NCBI GenBank assembly: GCA_018263335.1
Contig: JADFCY010000008.1
Location: 23,912 to 87,911, forward strand
Direction of reading: 5' to 3'
Origin: Methanolinea sp.
GTDB lineage: Archaea; Halobacteriota; Methanomicrobia; Methanomicrobiales; Methanospirillaceae
DNA: 64,000 bases
The position numbers and the translations under genes are program-made. Position 1 is the first letter of the stretch. Each line of letters begins with the position of its first letter. The notes beneath the pieces are model-generated. The model was not told the origin of the DNA and did no database searches. It saw only the letters and a list, made by a program, of their open reading frames with translations. Below, piece after piece: positions 35,671 to 45,230 of the stretch.

Positions 35671-36897
35671 TCAGGCCCCTTCCTCCCGGGTGAGCAGGGA
35701 GGCGACTTCTTCCCCGGCGCACACGGCTCCCTCCATGCTCCGCTCGGGATAGTTCGGCCCTGAGAACATCCCGGCCAAAAAGAGGCCTTTCTCCTGGTAC
35801 GGCAGGACCCGCTCGCGGAATCCGGTGGTATAGAGAGGCCCCGCGAATTGGTCGACTGCCATCCTGTGCCATTTGATCTGGCCCGGCTGCACATGGAACC
35901 TCTGGCAGAAGTCGTCGAGCATCGCCTGGTCTTTCCTCGGAGGGAGGGTGTCCTGGAAGTAGGACGCCAGGTAGACGAGGTGCTCCCCGTAACGCTCGAG
36001 GGGAACGAAGTTGGTGTGGGCGACGACTGCTCCGTACGGGGCCGGGTCTTTCATGTTCAGCCAGTAGATGCCGGATGTGACGTCATGGTCCAGCGAAAGG
36101 AGCATGCACGCTGCCCCCTGGTAAGGGATCCTGGGAAGGTGGGAAAGCACTCCCCCGGGGACGGTGTGAGGGGGGATGGTGGAGATGACCGCATCGTACC
36201 GCTGGCCGTTCACCCTCCACCCATCGGGCTCCCGGGAGAGCGAGGTTGCCGGGTCCTGGAGCCGTATCACGCAATGCCTCCCCACCTCATCCGAGAGTGC
36301 GTCGATCAATGTGAAGAATCCCCCCTTCAGGTATCCCAGCCGTTCCCCGGAAAGACCACGGTTGGACCGTATCGCGATACGGCTGACGAGCCATGCCGCA
36401 GAGATCTCGTCCCTCCTGTCACCGAACTTGCTGGCAAGCAGGGGCTCGAAGAACGACCGGTAGGCCCGCTCCCCGATCTCGCGGACAACGAAGTCCCTTG
36501 CGGTGATCCCATCCAGCGAAGTTGAGTCCATCTTCCCTGCACGCATGGTCAGGAGTGCCAGCCGTATCTTGTCGGTGAAGGATAGCAGGGGATAGCGAAG
36601 GATCTCCACTGGCGAGTTCAGGGGATAGAGGATACCATCAGCGTAGTACCCGCTGGTCCCCTTCAGCCATTCAAGCCTGTCTGCAATGCGGAGCGATTCC
36701 ATGAGCGAGAAGAGGCGGGAGTCTCCCGCAAAACAATGATGGTAAAACTCCTCAATGCGGTAGTCCCCGATCTCGTACGATGAAACACATCCCCCAAGGC
36801 AGCGACGCTTCTCGTAGAGATCCACCTCGTGGTCCCGTCCAAGATGATAGGCCGCAGTAAGGCCTGTCAGGCCTCCGCCAATGATGCAGATCCTCAT
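35671..36897 (-). CDS. FAD-dependent amine-oxidase-like oxidoreductase
   Basis: This is a 408-residue flavoprotein. The FAD-binding GGGLTGLTAAYHLG is at the N terminus, and a C-terminal GLFLAGMFSGPNYPERSMEGAV closes the site, as in protoporphyrinogen oxidase/amine oxidase relatives. The substrate is unknown. As the first gene of a four-gene glycan operon (oxidoreductase, GT2, flippase-like, DUF2298), it may modify the lipid carrier or a sugar. It is divergent from cetZ. Confidence 0.87.
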   Translation of the reverse strand: MRICIIGGGLTGLTAAYHLGRDHEVDLYEKRRCLGGCVSSYEIGDYRIEEFYHHCFAGDSRLFSLMESLRIADRLEWLKGTSGYYADGILYPLNSPVEILRYPLLSFTDKIRLALLTMRAGKMDSTSLDGITARDFVVREIGERAYRSFFEPLLASKFGDRRDEISAAWLVSRIAIRSNRGLSGERLGYLKGGFFTLIDALSDEVGRHCVIRLQDPATSLSREPDGWRVNGQRYDAVISTIPPHTVPGGVLSHLPRIPYQGAACMLLSLDHDVTSGIYWLNMKDPAPYGAVVAHTNFVPLERYGEHLVYLASYFQDTLPPRKDQAMLDDFCQRFHVQPGQIKWHRMAVDQFAGPLYTTGFRERVLPYQEKGLFLAGMFSGPNYPERSMEGAVCAGEEVASLLTREEGA

Positions 36898-37079
36898 GTC
36901 CGGCGCTCAGTATAGGTTGGGAAAAGGGGATGAAAAAGGCTCCGGATTCCAAATATCGCAATTAAATTCAGTTTGCACCAGATGGAAAAGAAGGAAAGTA
37001 TTTGAACTCCCGGAAGAAACCATATCCATTGAGGCAATTTGAGCATCCTGCGTAATTTGTGGGCTGGTAGGTCGGTTTC

Positions 37080-38258
37080 ATGAGAATATTCTTCATCGGT
37101 TTCGGTCAGGCAGGCGGGAAGATCGTGGACATGTTCCTGGAGCAGGACAAGAAACTTGGACGGAACAGCTTCCGGGGCATTGCCGTCAATACCGCCCGCA
37201 CCGACCTGATGGGTTTGAAGCATATCGACATGAAAGACCGCATTCTCATCGGGCAGACTGTTGTCAAGGGCCATGGCGTGGGTACAGACAACGCCATGGG
37301 GGCAAAGGTCACCTTTGACGAGATTGACAGCATCATCAGTGCGATTGACAAGCGGGGGACCCACGACATTGATGCATTCATGATCGTCGCGGGGCTCGGC
37401 GGGGGCACGGGTTCGGGTGGCACGCCGGTGCTGACGAGGTCGTTGAAGAAGATCTACCGGGAGCCAGTCTACGTTCTCGGCATCCTCCCTGCACCCGAGG
37501 AAGGAAAGCTCTACTCCTACAATGCCGCAAGGAGCCTCGCGACGCTCGTGAAGGAAGCAGACAACACGTTCATCTTTGACAACAGCGCCTGGAAAAATGA
37601 AGGGGAGAGCATTAAATCTGCATTTTCACGGCTGAACGATGAGATCGTCCGAAGGTTTGGCGTCCTCTTCAGGGCAGGGGAGGTGGGGTCGGCCGGAATC
37701 GGGGAGATGGTGGTAGACTCAAGCGAGATCATCAACACTCTCCGGGGTGGCGGAATCACCTCTGTCGGGTATGCGATCACCGAGGTAGTGACAAAGAAAC
37801 CGAAGAAAACGGTGGGTGGAATTTTCGATGGGATCAAGGGGTCACTCCGGAAGAAGGATGCGACTGAAGAGGTTCTCCTGGGAGAGGACAGGACGGCCAA
37901 AGTGATCTCCCTCGTCCGGAGGGCGATGCTTGGCAGGCTCACGCTCCCCTGTGATTTCAGCAGCACCGAGCGTGCGCTTGTGCTGGTCGCAGGTCCCCCC
38001 GATGAACTTGACCGGAAGGGTATCGAGAAGGCCAAGAGCTGGGTCGAGGAGAACATCGCAGGGGTCGAGGTAAGGGGCGGAGATTACCCCGTGAACAGCA
38101 ATTTTGTCGCGGCAGTGGTGGTGCTCGCCACGGTAGGAAATGCCCCGCGGATCAAAGAGCTGATGGAGATTGCCCGTTCCACGAGGGACGATGCGGCAAA
38201 GATCGAGGAGAAGAAACCTCTCTCCTTTGAAGATGAGATTGAACCATTGTTTGAGTGA
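37080..38258 (+). CDS. cetZ: CetZ-like tubulin-superfamily GTPase
   Basis: This 392-residue FtsZ/tubulin relative has the GTP-binding signature GLGGGTGSGGTP near residue 110. The N-terminal FIGFGQAGGKIVDMF replaces the FtsZ form, and the C-terminal half is of the CetZ type. CetZ proteins control cell shape and motility in haloarchaea; the methanogen role is unknown. It is followed immediately by an exported coiled-coil membrane protein, so the two probably act together. Confidence 0.9.
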   Translation: MRIFFIGFGQAGGKIVDMFLEQDKKLGRNSFRGIAVNTARTDLMGLKHIDMKDRILIGQTVVKGHGVGTDNAMGAKVTFDEIDSIISAIDKRGTHDIDAFMIVAGLGGGTGSGGTPVLTRSLKKIYREPVYVLGILPAPEEGKLYSYNAARSLATLVKEADNTFIFDNSAWKNEGESIKSAFSRLNDEIVRRFGVLFRAGEVGSAGIGEMVVDSSEIINTLRGGGITSVGYAITEVVTKKPKKTVGGIFDGIKGSLRKKDATEEVLLGEDRTAKVISLVRRAMLGRLTLPCDFSSTERALVLVAGPPDELDRKGIEKAKSWVEENIAGVEVRGGDYPVNSNFVAAVVVLATVGNAPRIKELMEIARSTRDDAAKIEEKKPLSFEDEIEPLFE

Positions 38259-38263
38259 TATTC

Positions 38264-39400
38264 ATGAGGAGCTACTGGAAGTGTGTGACATTCATCGCCC
38301 TTTTCTGTCTTGTGGTACAGGGCGTTGCAGCAATATCGGTGGGTAACATTGCCATCACGCCCTCAACGGACCTTGTCTCAGGGCAGACCCAGGTCAGGTC
38401 AACCTTTATCATCAATTTCCCCCCCAGCGGAGGGTATACGTTCGACGATGCGAACAGCCTGCAGCTTGCAAGCGAGATGGCCAATCCCAGCTGGACATAT
38501 GCGATCGTGCTGGACGGGATCGAGAACCCATCCAAGACTGAAATCGGCCAGAACATCAATATTAACGGCTGGCTCCTCTCGTACCCTTCAAAGCGTGAAC
38601 TCTCCATGAAAGTGACCATGGAGGGGCTCGCACCGACCGTGAGCGGCTCCGAAGAGAAGATCGTTATTGCGGTGAGGGAGCTTGACAGCAGGGGTGCAAA
38701 GATCGGAAGTTCCGAGGTGGTCAAGAAGAAGATGGTGATCAACCCTGCCCAGATAGGGGCCTCCATCAGTCAGGCCAAGGACGCGCTCTCTGCGGTCAGG
38801 GGGCAGATTGACCAGCTCATTGCATCAGGCGTTGATGTCTCGCCGGCCGAGCAGAAATACAGCGAAGCCAGTTCCGCTATCCACAGCGCGGAAACCGCCT
38901 CTGATTATTCAAAGGCCCAGCAGTCGTTGAACACCGCCAACGCTGCTATCGCCGAAGCAGAAGTGCTTGCCAGGGAACTGGGAATACAGAAGGGTATCAA
39001 TGACGTGGACGCGGTCATTGGGCAGGCGAATGCCCTTATCACCGATTTCAGGGTGAACAGGAGCATGAGTTCCGATCCCCGCCTTACCCCGATCATCCTC
39101 GCCTATGACAATGCTGCAAACCTTGTCAGCACGGCAAAAGACGAACTCTCAAGGAAAGAATACGACCAGGCGGTAGCCAAAACATACGATGCCAGGGTGA
39201 AGGCAGACGAAGCTCTTGCCGAGGCACTCAAGCTGAAGGAGCAGCTCGATGCGAATCCTTTCGCTGCAGTGGGTACCATGTTTGCCGGAGTCCTCACCGG
39301 GGGGATCGTGATTGTCATTGCGGTGGCGGTAATCGCGGTGGTCGCCGTGATCGCGCTCCTCCTCTTCCGCCGACGCCGGAAATGGGACGAGTTGGGCTGA
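38264..39400 (+). CDS. Exported coiled-coil protein with C-terminal membrane anchor
   Basis: This 378-residue protein has a signal peptide (VTFIALFCLVVQGVAA), a beta-rich domain of about 130 residues, and a helical, alanine-rich region of about 180 residues likely to form a coiled coil (ASSAIHSAETASDYSKAQQS). It ends in a transmembrane segment GGIVIVIAVAVIAVVAVIALLL with the basic tail FRRRRKWDELG. The topology puts the bulk outside and a short tail inside. It begins within a few bases of the cetZ stop. An upstream GTG at 38255 is an alternative start. Confidence 0.8.
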   Translation: MRSYWKCVTFIALFCLVVQGVAAISVGNIAITPSTDLVSGQTQVRSTFIINFPPSGGYTFDDANSLQLASEMANPSWTYAIVLDGIENPSKTEIGQNININGWLLSYPSKRELSMKVTMEGLAPTVSGSEEKIVIAVRELDSRGAKIGSSEVVKKKMVINPAQIGASISQAKDALSAVRGQIDQLIASGVDVSPAEQKYSEASSAIHSAETASDYSKAQQSLNTANAAIAEAEVLARELGIQKGINDVDAVIGQANALITDFRVNRSMSSDPRLTPIILAYDNAANLVSTAKDELSRKEYDQAVAKTYDARVKADEALAEALKLKEQLDANPFAAVGTMFAGVLTGGIVIVIAVAVIAVVAVIALLLFRRRRKWDELG

Positions 39401-39417
39401 GGCCACATTTTTCCGGC

Positions 39418-39436
39418 TTTTTTTTGGTTTTTTTCG
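39418..39436 (+). terminator. Double T-run after the cetZ operon
   Basis: Runs of eight T (39418-39425) and seven T (39428-39434) follow the stop codon at 39400 by less than 40 bases. Confidence 0.6.
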
Positions 39437-39565
39437 CGGGAGCACTCCCGATTCCCTTTGTAAATAGAGAGTGTGTGCCTTTCAGAGAAGCAGGAAGGAT
39501 GTCTTTTCTAGGGGGACCAAAGTCTTGGGGTGCCCGGGTGAGGGCGCCCTTTTCCCCTGCCGCCT

Positions 39566-39656
39566 CCCCGGGTACGTGACAGCGTGAGGTCTGGGTGGTG
39601 CAGGGCAACGTGATCCTTCCTTGTCACCAGTCTTGTCCTATCGTGTGGTAGGGATG
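39566..39656. repeat. Decayed copy of the inverted-arm repeat module
   Basis: The core GGTGGTGCAGGGCAACGTGAT is nearly identical to the core of the 51.1-kb copy. It is flanked by worn arms CCCCGGGTACGTGACAG and CTATCGTGTGGTAGGG, giving the same ~90-bp length. It lies in the otherwise empty 425-bp gap between the cetZ operon and agl23. Confidence 0.7.
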
Positions 39657-39824
39657 CACGAGCGTGCAGGGGTATCAGCCCAGAGAGTGCCATTGTCAGA
39701 AAAAGTACGGTCCTTGATCAAGGAGAGAGTTGACCGCTAAAAAAAATGCGGGGGACGGGGAAACGCCGCGGGGGCTTTCCGCCCTTCCATTTACCGGACG
39801 GACCCGTCGGCCGGAAAAATTTAC

Positions 39825-41474
39825 CTATGTGAATGAGGGATAGGGTGTGAAGGGAAGGCTGATCCCCGCCTTGTCGTAGAGGCCGGGTTTTGTGAAGACG
39901 TCGATATTGATGCTCCCCATCTTCCCGTCCCGCCTGACATAGTACTCGGGGAGCCTGTTCTCGTTATCATATATCGAGAACCAGTAAGAGAGCTTGAACG
40001 TGTGCTTCTCGTACCCGGTAAGCGAGACAAAACTTGCCTGGTCATGGGTGATCACCATGTCAGGGTTCACGTTGTATATGGTCCCTTCGTCCACGATTTT
40101 TCCATAAAAGTGCATCCGTGACCATCCTTCGCCCCGGTAATACCAGGGGAGAGGCCAGTAGTTCTCAGATGCTACCGCCACGGAGTCCGATACGTCGATC
40201 AGCGCCATCACGAGGCGCATATCCTCTGAGTTCTGCACCTGCACGATAGGCTCGTTCACATCTGCCGGGATGAACGTGACGTGCCAGGTCATCAGGAGCA
40301 GGAATACGCACGCGGCGAGTGCAAAGACCATCTTCTTCCTGCCCATCAGGTAGACGGAGATAAAGATAGCGGGGAGGAGCTGGTGGAGGATAAGCCACGG
40401 GACCTTCTCCCCGATGTAGGCATAGGCGACCAGTGCCGTGAGGAACCAGATGATGCAGAAGAGGAAGAAGAGCTCCTTCTTGTCCCACGCTGCAGGAAAA
40501 GAGGGCATCCGGGAGGCCGGGGCGGACTCTTCCCCAGTGGCCCGGCGCCTGGTTGCAAGGAACGCGTGGACACGTGCTATCCACCCGGGCACCGGGTTGT
40601 GCCGGTCGGCGAACTGGATCATTCCGAAGAGAGCCAGGATGAAGATCGGCACCTCGTAGAGGAGGAAGAGCAGGATATAGAAGAACCAGGGGCCGCAGAT
40701 GCGGCACATCCCGTGCATGGCAGCCCAGTGGGTGTATGCCTTCTCGAGACCCGTCAGGAGGATCTCTGGGTGGACTCCGAACGAGGAATAGAATAAGGCC
40801 ATGACTCCCACTGCGAGGAGTGCCGACAGGAATATATCACGCATCCAGGTGCGGGGGATAAAAACCGGCCTCTTCCAGAGGAGAAAGAGACCAAAGACCG
40901 CGAGGATAACCAAAAAGAGCGGCATGTCCTCCTTGAGGCACATCCCGCCCCCGGTGGCGAGTCCGGCAACCAGCGCATACCGCACCTTCCCCTTCTCCAG
41001 GTATGCGAGCAGTGCGACCAGTATCAGTAATGAGAAAAAGAGCTGGAAGATATCGTGGCGGAGGAAGCGGGAGAAGTACACCAGGTCAGGGGATATTGCA
41101 ATGAAGAGCGCGGCGATGAGGGTCTGGCGACGGTCGAGGTATCCCAACCGGTAAATCGCATACACCAGGGGAATGAGGGCGGTCCCGAAGAGTGCGGGAA
41201 GGAGCCGGGCGACCAGGTCAGACTGCCCGAAGAGAAAGAACATTCCCGCCGTCACATAGTAGAGGAGCGGCCCGTGGTACATCGGGTCATACATGTAGGC
41301 CCCCTTTGTCACCAGTTCATAGGCAAACCAGGCGTGTATTGCCTCGTCGTGGTGGAGGAGCTTGAGGTCAAGGGCGATGAACCGGAGGAGAAACCCTCCC
41401 AGGAGTATCAGGAAAAATAATGTATGAAAGGAGAAGAGGGGCCGGATTCTCTGAACAATACCGGCTGCGGTCAA
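39825..41474 (-). CDS. Agl23-like membrane glycosyltransferase (GT39-like)
   Basis: This 549-residue protein has about eleven membrane segments and an N-terminal LDLKLLHHDEAIHAWFAYEL loop, as in GT-C/GT39-type transferases, where the acidic residue in HHDEA is catalytic in relatives. It matches the archaeal family named flippase-activity-associated Agl23, which often occurs with DUF2298 proteins, as here 6 kb away. Probable role: transfer of sugars from dolichyl phosphate outside the membrane. It starts 10 bases after the rps10 stop. Confidence 0.87.
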   Translation of the reverse strand: MTAAGIVQRIRPLFSFHTLFFLILLGGFLLRFIALDLKLLHHDEAIHAWFAYELVTKGAYMYDPMYHGPLLYYVTAGMFFLFGQSDLVARLLPALFGTALIPLVYAIYRLGYLDRRQTLIAALFIAISPDLVYFSRFLRHDIFQLFFSLLILVALLAYLEKGKVRYALVAGLATGGGMCLKEDMPLFLVILAVFGLFLLWKRPVFIPRTWMRDIFLSALLAVGVMALFYSSFGVHPEILLTGLEKAYTHWAAMHGMCRICGPWFFYILLFLLYEVPIFILALFGMIQFADRHNPVPGWIARVHAFLATRRRATGEESAPASRMPSFPAAWDKKELFFLFCIIWFLTALVAYAYIGEKVPWLILHQLLPAIFISVYLMGRKKMVFALAACVFLLLMTWHVTFIPADVNEPIVQVQNSEDMRLVMALIDVSDSVAVASENYWPLPWYYRGEGWSRMHFYGKIVDEGTIYNVNPDMVITHDQASFVSLTGYEKHTFKLSYWFSIYDNENRLPEYYVRRDGKMGSINIDVFTKPGLYDKAGISLPFTPYPSFT

Positions 41475-41484
41475 ACCGCTCCCC

Positions 41485-41793
41485 TCAACTTTCGAGGACG
41501 ATCTCGATACCTATGTCCTTTGGGACCTGCGTGCGCATCAGCTGGCGGAGTGCCCGCTCGTCTGCGTCGATATCGATGAGTCTTTTGTGCACGCGCATCT
41601 GCCACCTGTCCCAGGTCGCAGTGCCTTCTCCATCGGGGCTCTTTCGGATAGGGATGACCAGGCGCTTGGTGGGAAGCGGAATCGGACCAGCCAGATTCAC
41701 GCCCGTGCGCTCCGCGATCTCGCGGATGCGATCGCATACCATCTCAACTTTCTTGAAATCTGTCCCTGTAAGGCGTATTCTGGCTTTTTGCAT
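41485..41793 (-). CDS. rps10: Ribosomal protein S10
   Basis: This 102-residue small-subunit protein has the typical [12 protein letters not shown] start and [32 protein letters not shown] centre. It lies 31 bases downstream of tuf, the usual archaeal order. Confidence 0.96.
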   Translation of the reverse strand: MQKARIRLTGTDFKKVEMVCDRIREIAERTGVNLAGPIPLPTKRLVIPIRKSPDGEGTATWDRWQMRVHKRLIDIDADERALRQLMRTQVPKDIGIEIVLES

Positions 41794-41824
41794 GGGTACT
41801 CACCTGAAATGATTGGATGCGGGT

Positions 41825-43102
41825 TTACCGCATCTGCTTCGGGGTGATGGCGATGCACATTCCCGCTGCAATGGTCGATCCCATGTCCCTGATTGCAAAC
41901 CTTCCCAGCTGGGGCAGCTCCTTCACGTTCTCGATCACCATCGGCTTGGACGGTTTTACCTGGACGATGGCCGCATCGCCGGTCTTGATGAAGGTGGGGT
42001 TCTCCTCCTTGGTCTGTCCTGTCCTCGGGTCGAGTTTCTTCTTCAGCTCAATGAAAGTGCAGGCGGTCTGGGTGGTGTGGCAGTGGAATACCGGGGTGTA
42101 TCCCACGGTGATGGCGCTGGGGTGCTGGAGCACCACGATCTGGGCGGTGAATTCGTCTGCAACGGTCGGGGGAGCCTCCACGGGTCCGCAGACATCGCCG
42201 CGGCGGAGGTCGCCCTTGGCGATACCGCGCACGTTGAAACCGACGTTATCGCCTGGCAGGGCCTGGGGGATCTCCTCGTGGTGCATCTCGATCGACTTGA
42301 TCTCGCCCTCCTTGTTGGCCGGCATGAAGGAGACCTTCATTCCCTTCTTCATGATGCCGGTCTCGACGCGTCCGACGGGCACGGTGCCGATCCCGCTGAT
42401 GCTGTAGACGTCCTGGATGGGCAGGCGCAGGGGCTTGTCCACCGGTTTCTCGGGCTCCTTTAAGGTATCGAGTGCCTCAAGGAGAGTCGGGCCTGTATAC
42501 CACGGGGTGTCGGGGCTCTTCTTGGAGATGTTTGCACCCGCGAGGGAGCTGATCGGGATGAAGAGCGTCTCGGAAGGCTTGTAGCCGACCATCTGCATCA
42601 GGGCGGAGAGGTCTTTTTTTACCTCTTCGAAGCGCTTCTGGTCGTACTTTGCTGCATCCATCTTGTTGATGGCAACGATGAGCTGCCCGATCCCAAGCGT
42701 CCTTGCAAGGAAGACGTGTTCCTTGGTCTGCTCCATGACCCCGTCGGGGGCTGCAACGACCAGGATGGCCGCATCTGCCTGCGAAGCGCCGGTGATCATG
42801 TTCTTTACGAAGTCCCTGTGCCCGGGGCAGTCTACGACAGTGAAGTAGAACTTGGGAGTGTCGAAACGCTTGTGGGCGATATCGATGGTGATACCCCTCT
42901 CACGCTCTTCCTTCAGGTTGTCCATGACCCATGCGAACTCGAACGTGGCCTTGCCCTTGGCTTCGGCCTCCTTGCGGTATCCCTCGATGATGTGCGCGGG
43001 GACGGTCCCGGTCTCGAACATAAGCCTTCCGACCGTGGTAGACTTCCCATGGTCGATGTGTCCGATAACCGCCAGATTCATGTGAGGCTTTTCAGCTGCC
43101 AT
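41825..43102 (-). CDS. tuf: Translation elongation factor 1-alpha
   Basis: This 425-residue GTPase brings aminoacyl-tRNA to the ribosome. G1 is [11 protein letters not shown]3 DCPGHRD and G4 NKMD. Length and the [14 protein letters not shown] switch are standard for archaeal EF-1A. CGGAGGAATGAC precedes the ATG, a strong ribosome site. Confidence 0.97.
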   Translation of the reverse strand: MAAEKPHMNLAVIGHIDHGKSTTVGRLMFETGTVPAHIIEGYRKEAEAKGKATFEFAWVMDNLKEERERGITIDIAHKRFDTPKFYFTVVDCPGHRDFVKNMITGASQADAAILVVAAPDGVMEQTKEHVFLARTLGIGQLIVAINKMDAAKYDQKRFEEVKKDLSALMQMVGYKPSETLFIPISSLAGANISKKSPDTPWYTGPTLLEALDTLKEPEKPVDKPLRLPIQDVYSISGIGTVPVGRVETGIMKKGMKVSFMPANKEGEIKSIEMHHEEIPQALPGDNVGFNVRGIAKGDLRRGDVCGPVEAPPTVADEFTAQIVVLQHPSAITVGYTPVFHCHTTQTACTFIELKKKLDPRTGQTKEENPTFIKTGDAAIVQVKPSKPMVIENVKELPQLGRFAIRDMGSTIAAGMCIAITPKQMR

Positions 43103-43149
43103 GTCATTCCTCCGATAAAAATGAGCCTGTCAGAGTTCAGCCCATTTAT

Positions 43150-43170
43150 ACGAGTATAAAATATTGGAAA
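43150..43170 (-). promoter_or_regulatory. tuf promoter TATA element
   Basis: On the minus strand CCAATATTTTATACTCG lies about 50-65 bases before the tuf start, with a G+C-poor block on both sides. Confidence 0.55.
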
Positions 43171-43280
43171 GGGATCCATATTAATCGTTTCGACTGACCG
43201 GATTCTGGGCGATTTTGCCAGAAACCGTGATATTATCGACAGAATCATATCGGTGACGGGATAAAACCCCTTCCGGAAGC

Positions 43281-43583
43281 ATGAAGACCCTTTCGATGAC
43301 CAAGGATGCGAACGGCAACCGCGCCACGGTGGAATGCGCCACAGGAGAGGTGTCCGTATATACAAAATGTGCGTTCTGCGAACACTGCAAGGGGATCAAG
43401 GTCGGTCCACGCATGTATCCTGCCCCCCAGGAGCAGGTACAAAAGGGGATGAAGAGGGGTTCGGCCTCCGATGATGCGCTGATGACCGCTGCCCTCCAGT
43501 TTAACCAGCTTGTCCGGGACGGATCCGCTATCGAATGTGCAGATGACAAAAACCAGGGATTCCGGCCTCGTTACAGACTTTGA
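43281..43583 (+). CDS. Small cysteine-bearing protein of unknown function
   Basis: The 100-residue protein has a cysteine cluster CAFCEHC near residue 30 plus Cys19 and Cys86, so metal binding is possible. No membrane segment or signal is seen. I do not recognise it. It converges on the sulfite-reductase-like gene and overlaps it by 13 bases. CCGGAAG lies before the ATG. Confidence 0.6.
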   Translation: MKTLSMTKDANGNRATVECATGEVSVYTKCAFCEHCKGIKVGPRMYPAPQEQVQKGMKRGSASDDALMTAALQFNQLVRDGSAIECADDKNQGFRPRYRL

Positions 43584-44446
43584 TCCACCTCTCCTGCCCC
43601 AAAGACTGAGGAGGCCGGGATCTGGCTCATGATCTCTTCCCTGAACTTCTCAAACTGCAGCTCATCGAGCTGCTCGGAGAGGAGCCTCCCGCTCCAGGCG
43701 CGTCGGTAGACCCACTGCACTACCTTCTCGACGACATCGGCCGCCGCTGAAGGGGAGTTCACGGTGATGAGTTCCCGCCCGATACTCGGGTGCCTTCCCC
43801 TCCTCCCCCCGACGGAGATGAGGTAGTGCTCACCAGACGACTTGAGAAGGTGGAAGGGGCACGACCGGATGCAGGTGCCGCACTGGACGCACCTGGCGGG
43901 GTCAAGGACTGATATTCCTTTCTTGATGGAGATGGCCTCTTCCTTGCAGAATTCAACGCACGTCCCGCAGCCGGTGCAGACGCCGGGAGTCCGGATGGGC
44001 TGGATCCGGCCGGTGATGCCGATCTCGTTGAGCATGGGGCTTGTGCATGCGTTCGGGCATGCAGAGATTGCGATACGGACTTTGACCGGCATCTCCCGCC
44101 CGAAGAGGCGGGCGTCGATCTCTTTTGCAAGCGAGATCGAGTCGATATTTGCGAATATGCACCGCTCGATGCCCGGGCAGGCGGTGATATTCACCACCTC
44201 GTCCCTCTCGGAACCAATCGGCGTCCCGTTCTCTGCAAGGGAGCGCGAGATCTCGTCCAGCAGGCCGGGATCGACCCGGGGTATCTCGATGGTCTGCCTG
44301 GTGGTGAGATGGATGTGGGGCGCCCTGCAGGAATCCGCGATATCCGCAATCCCCCGGAGCATTGCGCTCGTCACGACCCCCGCGGGGATCCTGGTGCGGA
44401 TGGTGCAGTACCCAGGGTCTCTCTCGGTGATCACCCCTCCCTTCAT
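43571..44446 (-). CDS. Dissimilatory sulfite reductase-like protein (siroheme, ferredoxin domain)
   Basis: This 291-residue protein has the siroheme/[4Fe-4S] cysteine set TACPGIERC and SACPNACTSP. An embedded ferredoxin pair follows (CTGCGTCVEFCKEEA and CVQCGTCIRSCP), and then a C-terminal helical part. Such short proteins are common in methanogens as sulfite-reductase-like proteins of uncertain substrate (sulfite, nitrite or an anabolic role). The ATG 44446 (MKGGVITERD) is chosen; ATG 44491 would extend it by 15 residues. Confidence 0.85.
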   Translation of the reverse strand: MKGGVITERDPGYCTIRTRIPAGVVTSAMLRGIADIADSCRAPHIHLTTRQTIEIPRVDPGLLDEISRSLAENGTPIGSERDEVVNITACPGIERCIFANIDSISLAKEIDARLFGREMPVKVRIAISACPNACTSPMLNEIGITGRIQPIRTPGVCTGCGTCVEFCKEEAISIKKGISVLDPARCVQCGTCIRSCPFHLLKSSGEHYLISVGGRRGRHPSIGRELITVNSPSAAADVVEKVVQWVYRRAWSGRLLSEQLDELQFEKFREEIMSQIPASSVFGAGEVDQSL

Positions 44447-44513
44447 GTGAATGATATTCTCCCTGCGCATGCAGTATACTGCGTCCGGCATGGGAAAAAG
44501 GTGTGCGTCCTGG

Positions 44514-45230
44514 CTAGATCAGGCAGAGCACGGCAAGGATTGCAGCCCTCGTGATCTCGTTGCCGGCCCCCGTCACGTCGCCGTTCACTCCTCCAAAGAG
44601 CCTGTTCGAGACCGCAAGGAGGAGAGCGGGGCAGGCGATCATCATGACAGCCGACATCGCAAGGGAGATGGGGGTAACGGGGAGGAACACGAGCGGAGTG
44701 CACAGGATGGCGGCGAGGACCGGGAAATATGGCTTTGAATGGGACTGGATTGACGAGTGGAGGCCTTCACGGAAGGGTTTACCGAATGTTGAGAGAAACG
44801 CCATGGAGAATTTTCCGCCCACCTCGGCAATGACAATGGCACAGGGGAGGCACGGGGCCGAGGCGAGCGACGAGAACGAGATCATCGAGATGACAATTGC
44901 CATCGCCATCCCGCCTGTACCGATCTGCCGGTCGGAGAGCGCCCTCAGTCTCCTCTCCCTTCCACCATGGGCCATCAGGCCGTCGCCAAAATCCATGAGG
45001 CCGTCGAGGTGGTTGCACCCGGTCAAAAGGTAGAGGAGCCCAAGGGCAACGGCGCCGGCAACGAGCGGCTGGCCGATAAAGAAGACTGCAGCAGCCGCAA
45101 TTCCCCCCACCACGTATCCTGCGAGGGGGTATATCCACGATCGCCTCGCAAACGCGGAGAAGTCCCGGGTTCTTCCGAGGGGGAGGACCGTGGTGAACTG
45201 GAGCAGTGCGATGACCGCATTCAGTGGCAT
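44514..45230 (-). CDS. cobS: Adenosylcobinamide-GDP ribazoletransferase (cobalamin synthase)
   Basis: CobS (238 residues) joins adenosylcobinamide-GDP with alpha-ribazole or its phosphate at the membrane. It has about six membrane segments and the motif GCNHLDGLMDFGDGLMAHGGRERRL with the acidic metal-binding residues. The ATG at 45230 lies 10 bases inside cobZ, so the two are co-translated. Confidence 0.93.
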   Translation of the reverse strand: MPLNAVIALLQFTTVLPLGRTRDFSAFARRSWIYPLAGYVVGGIAAAAVFFIGQPLVAGAVALGLLYLLTGCNHLDGLMDFGDGLMAHGGRERRLRALSDRQIGTGGMAMAIVISMISFSSLASAPCLPCAIVIAEVGGKFSMAFLSTFGKPFREGLHSSIQSHSKPYFPVLAAILCTPLVFLPVTPISLAMSAVMMIACPALLLAVSNRLFGGVNGDVTGAGNEITRAAILAVLCLI

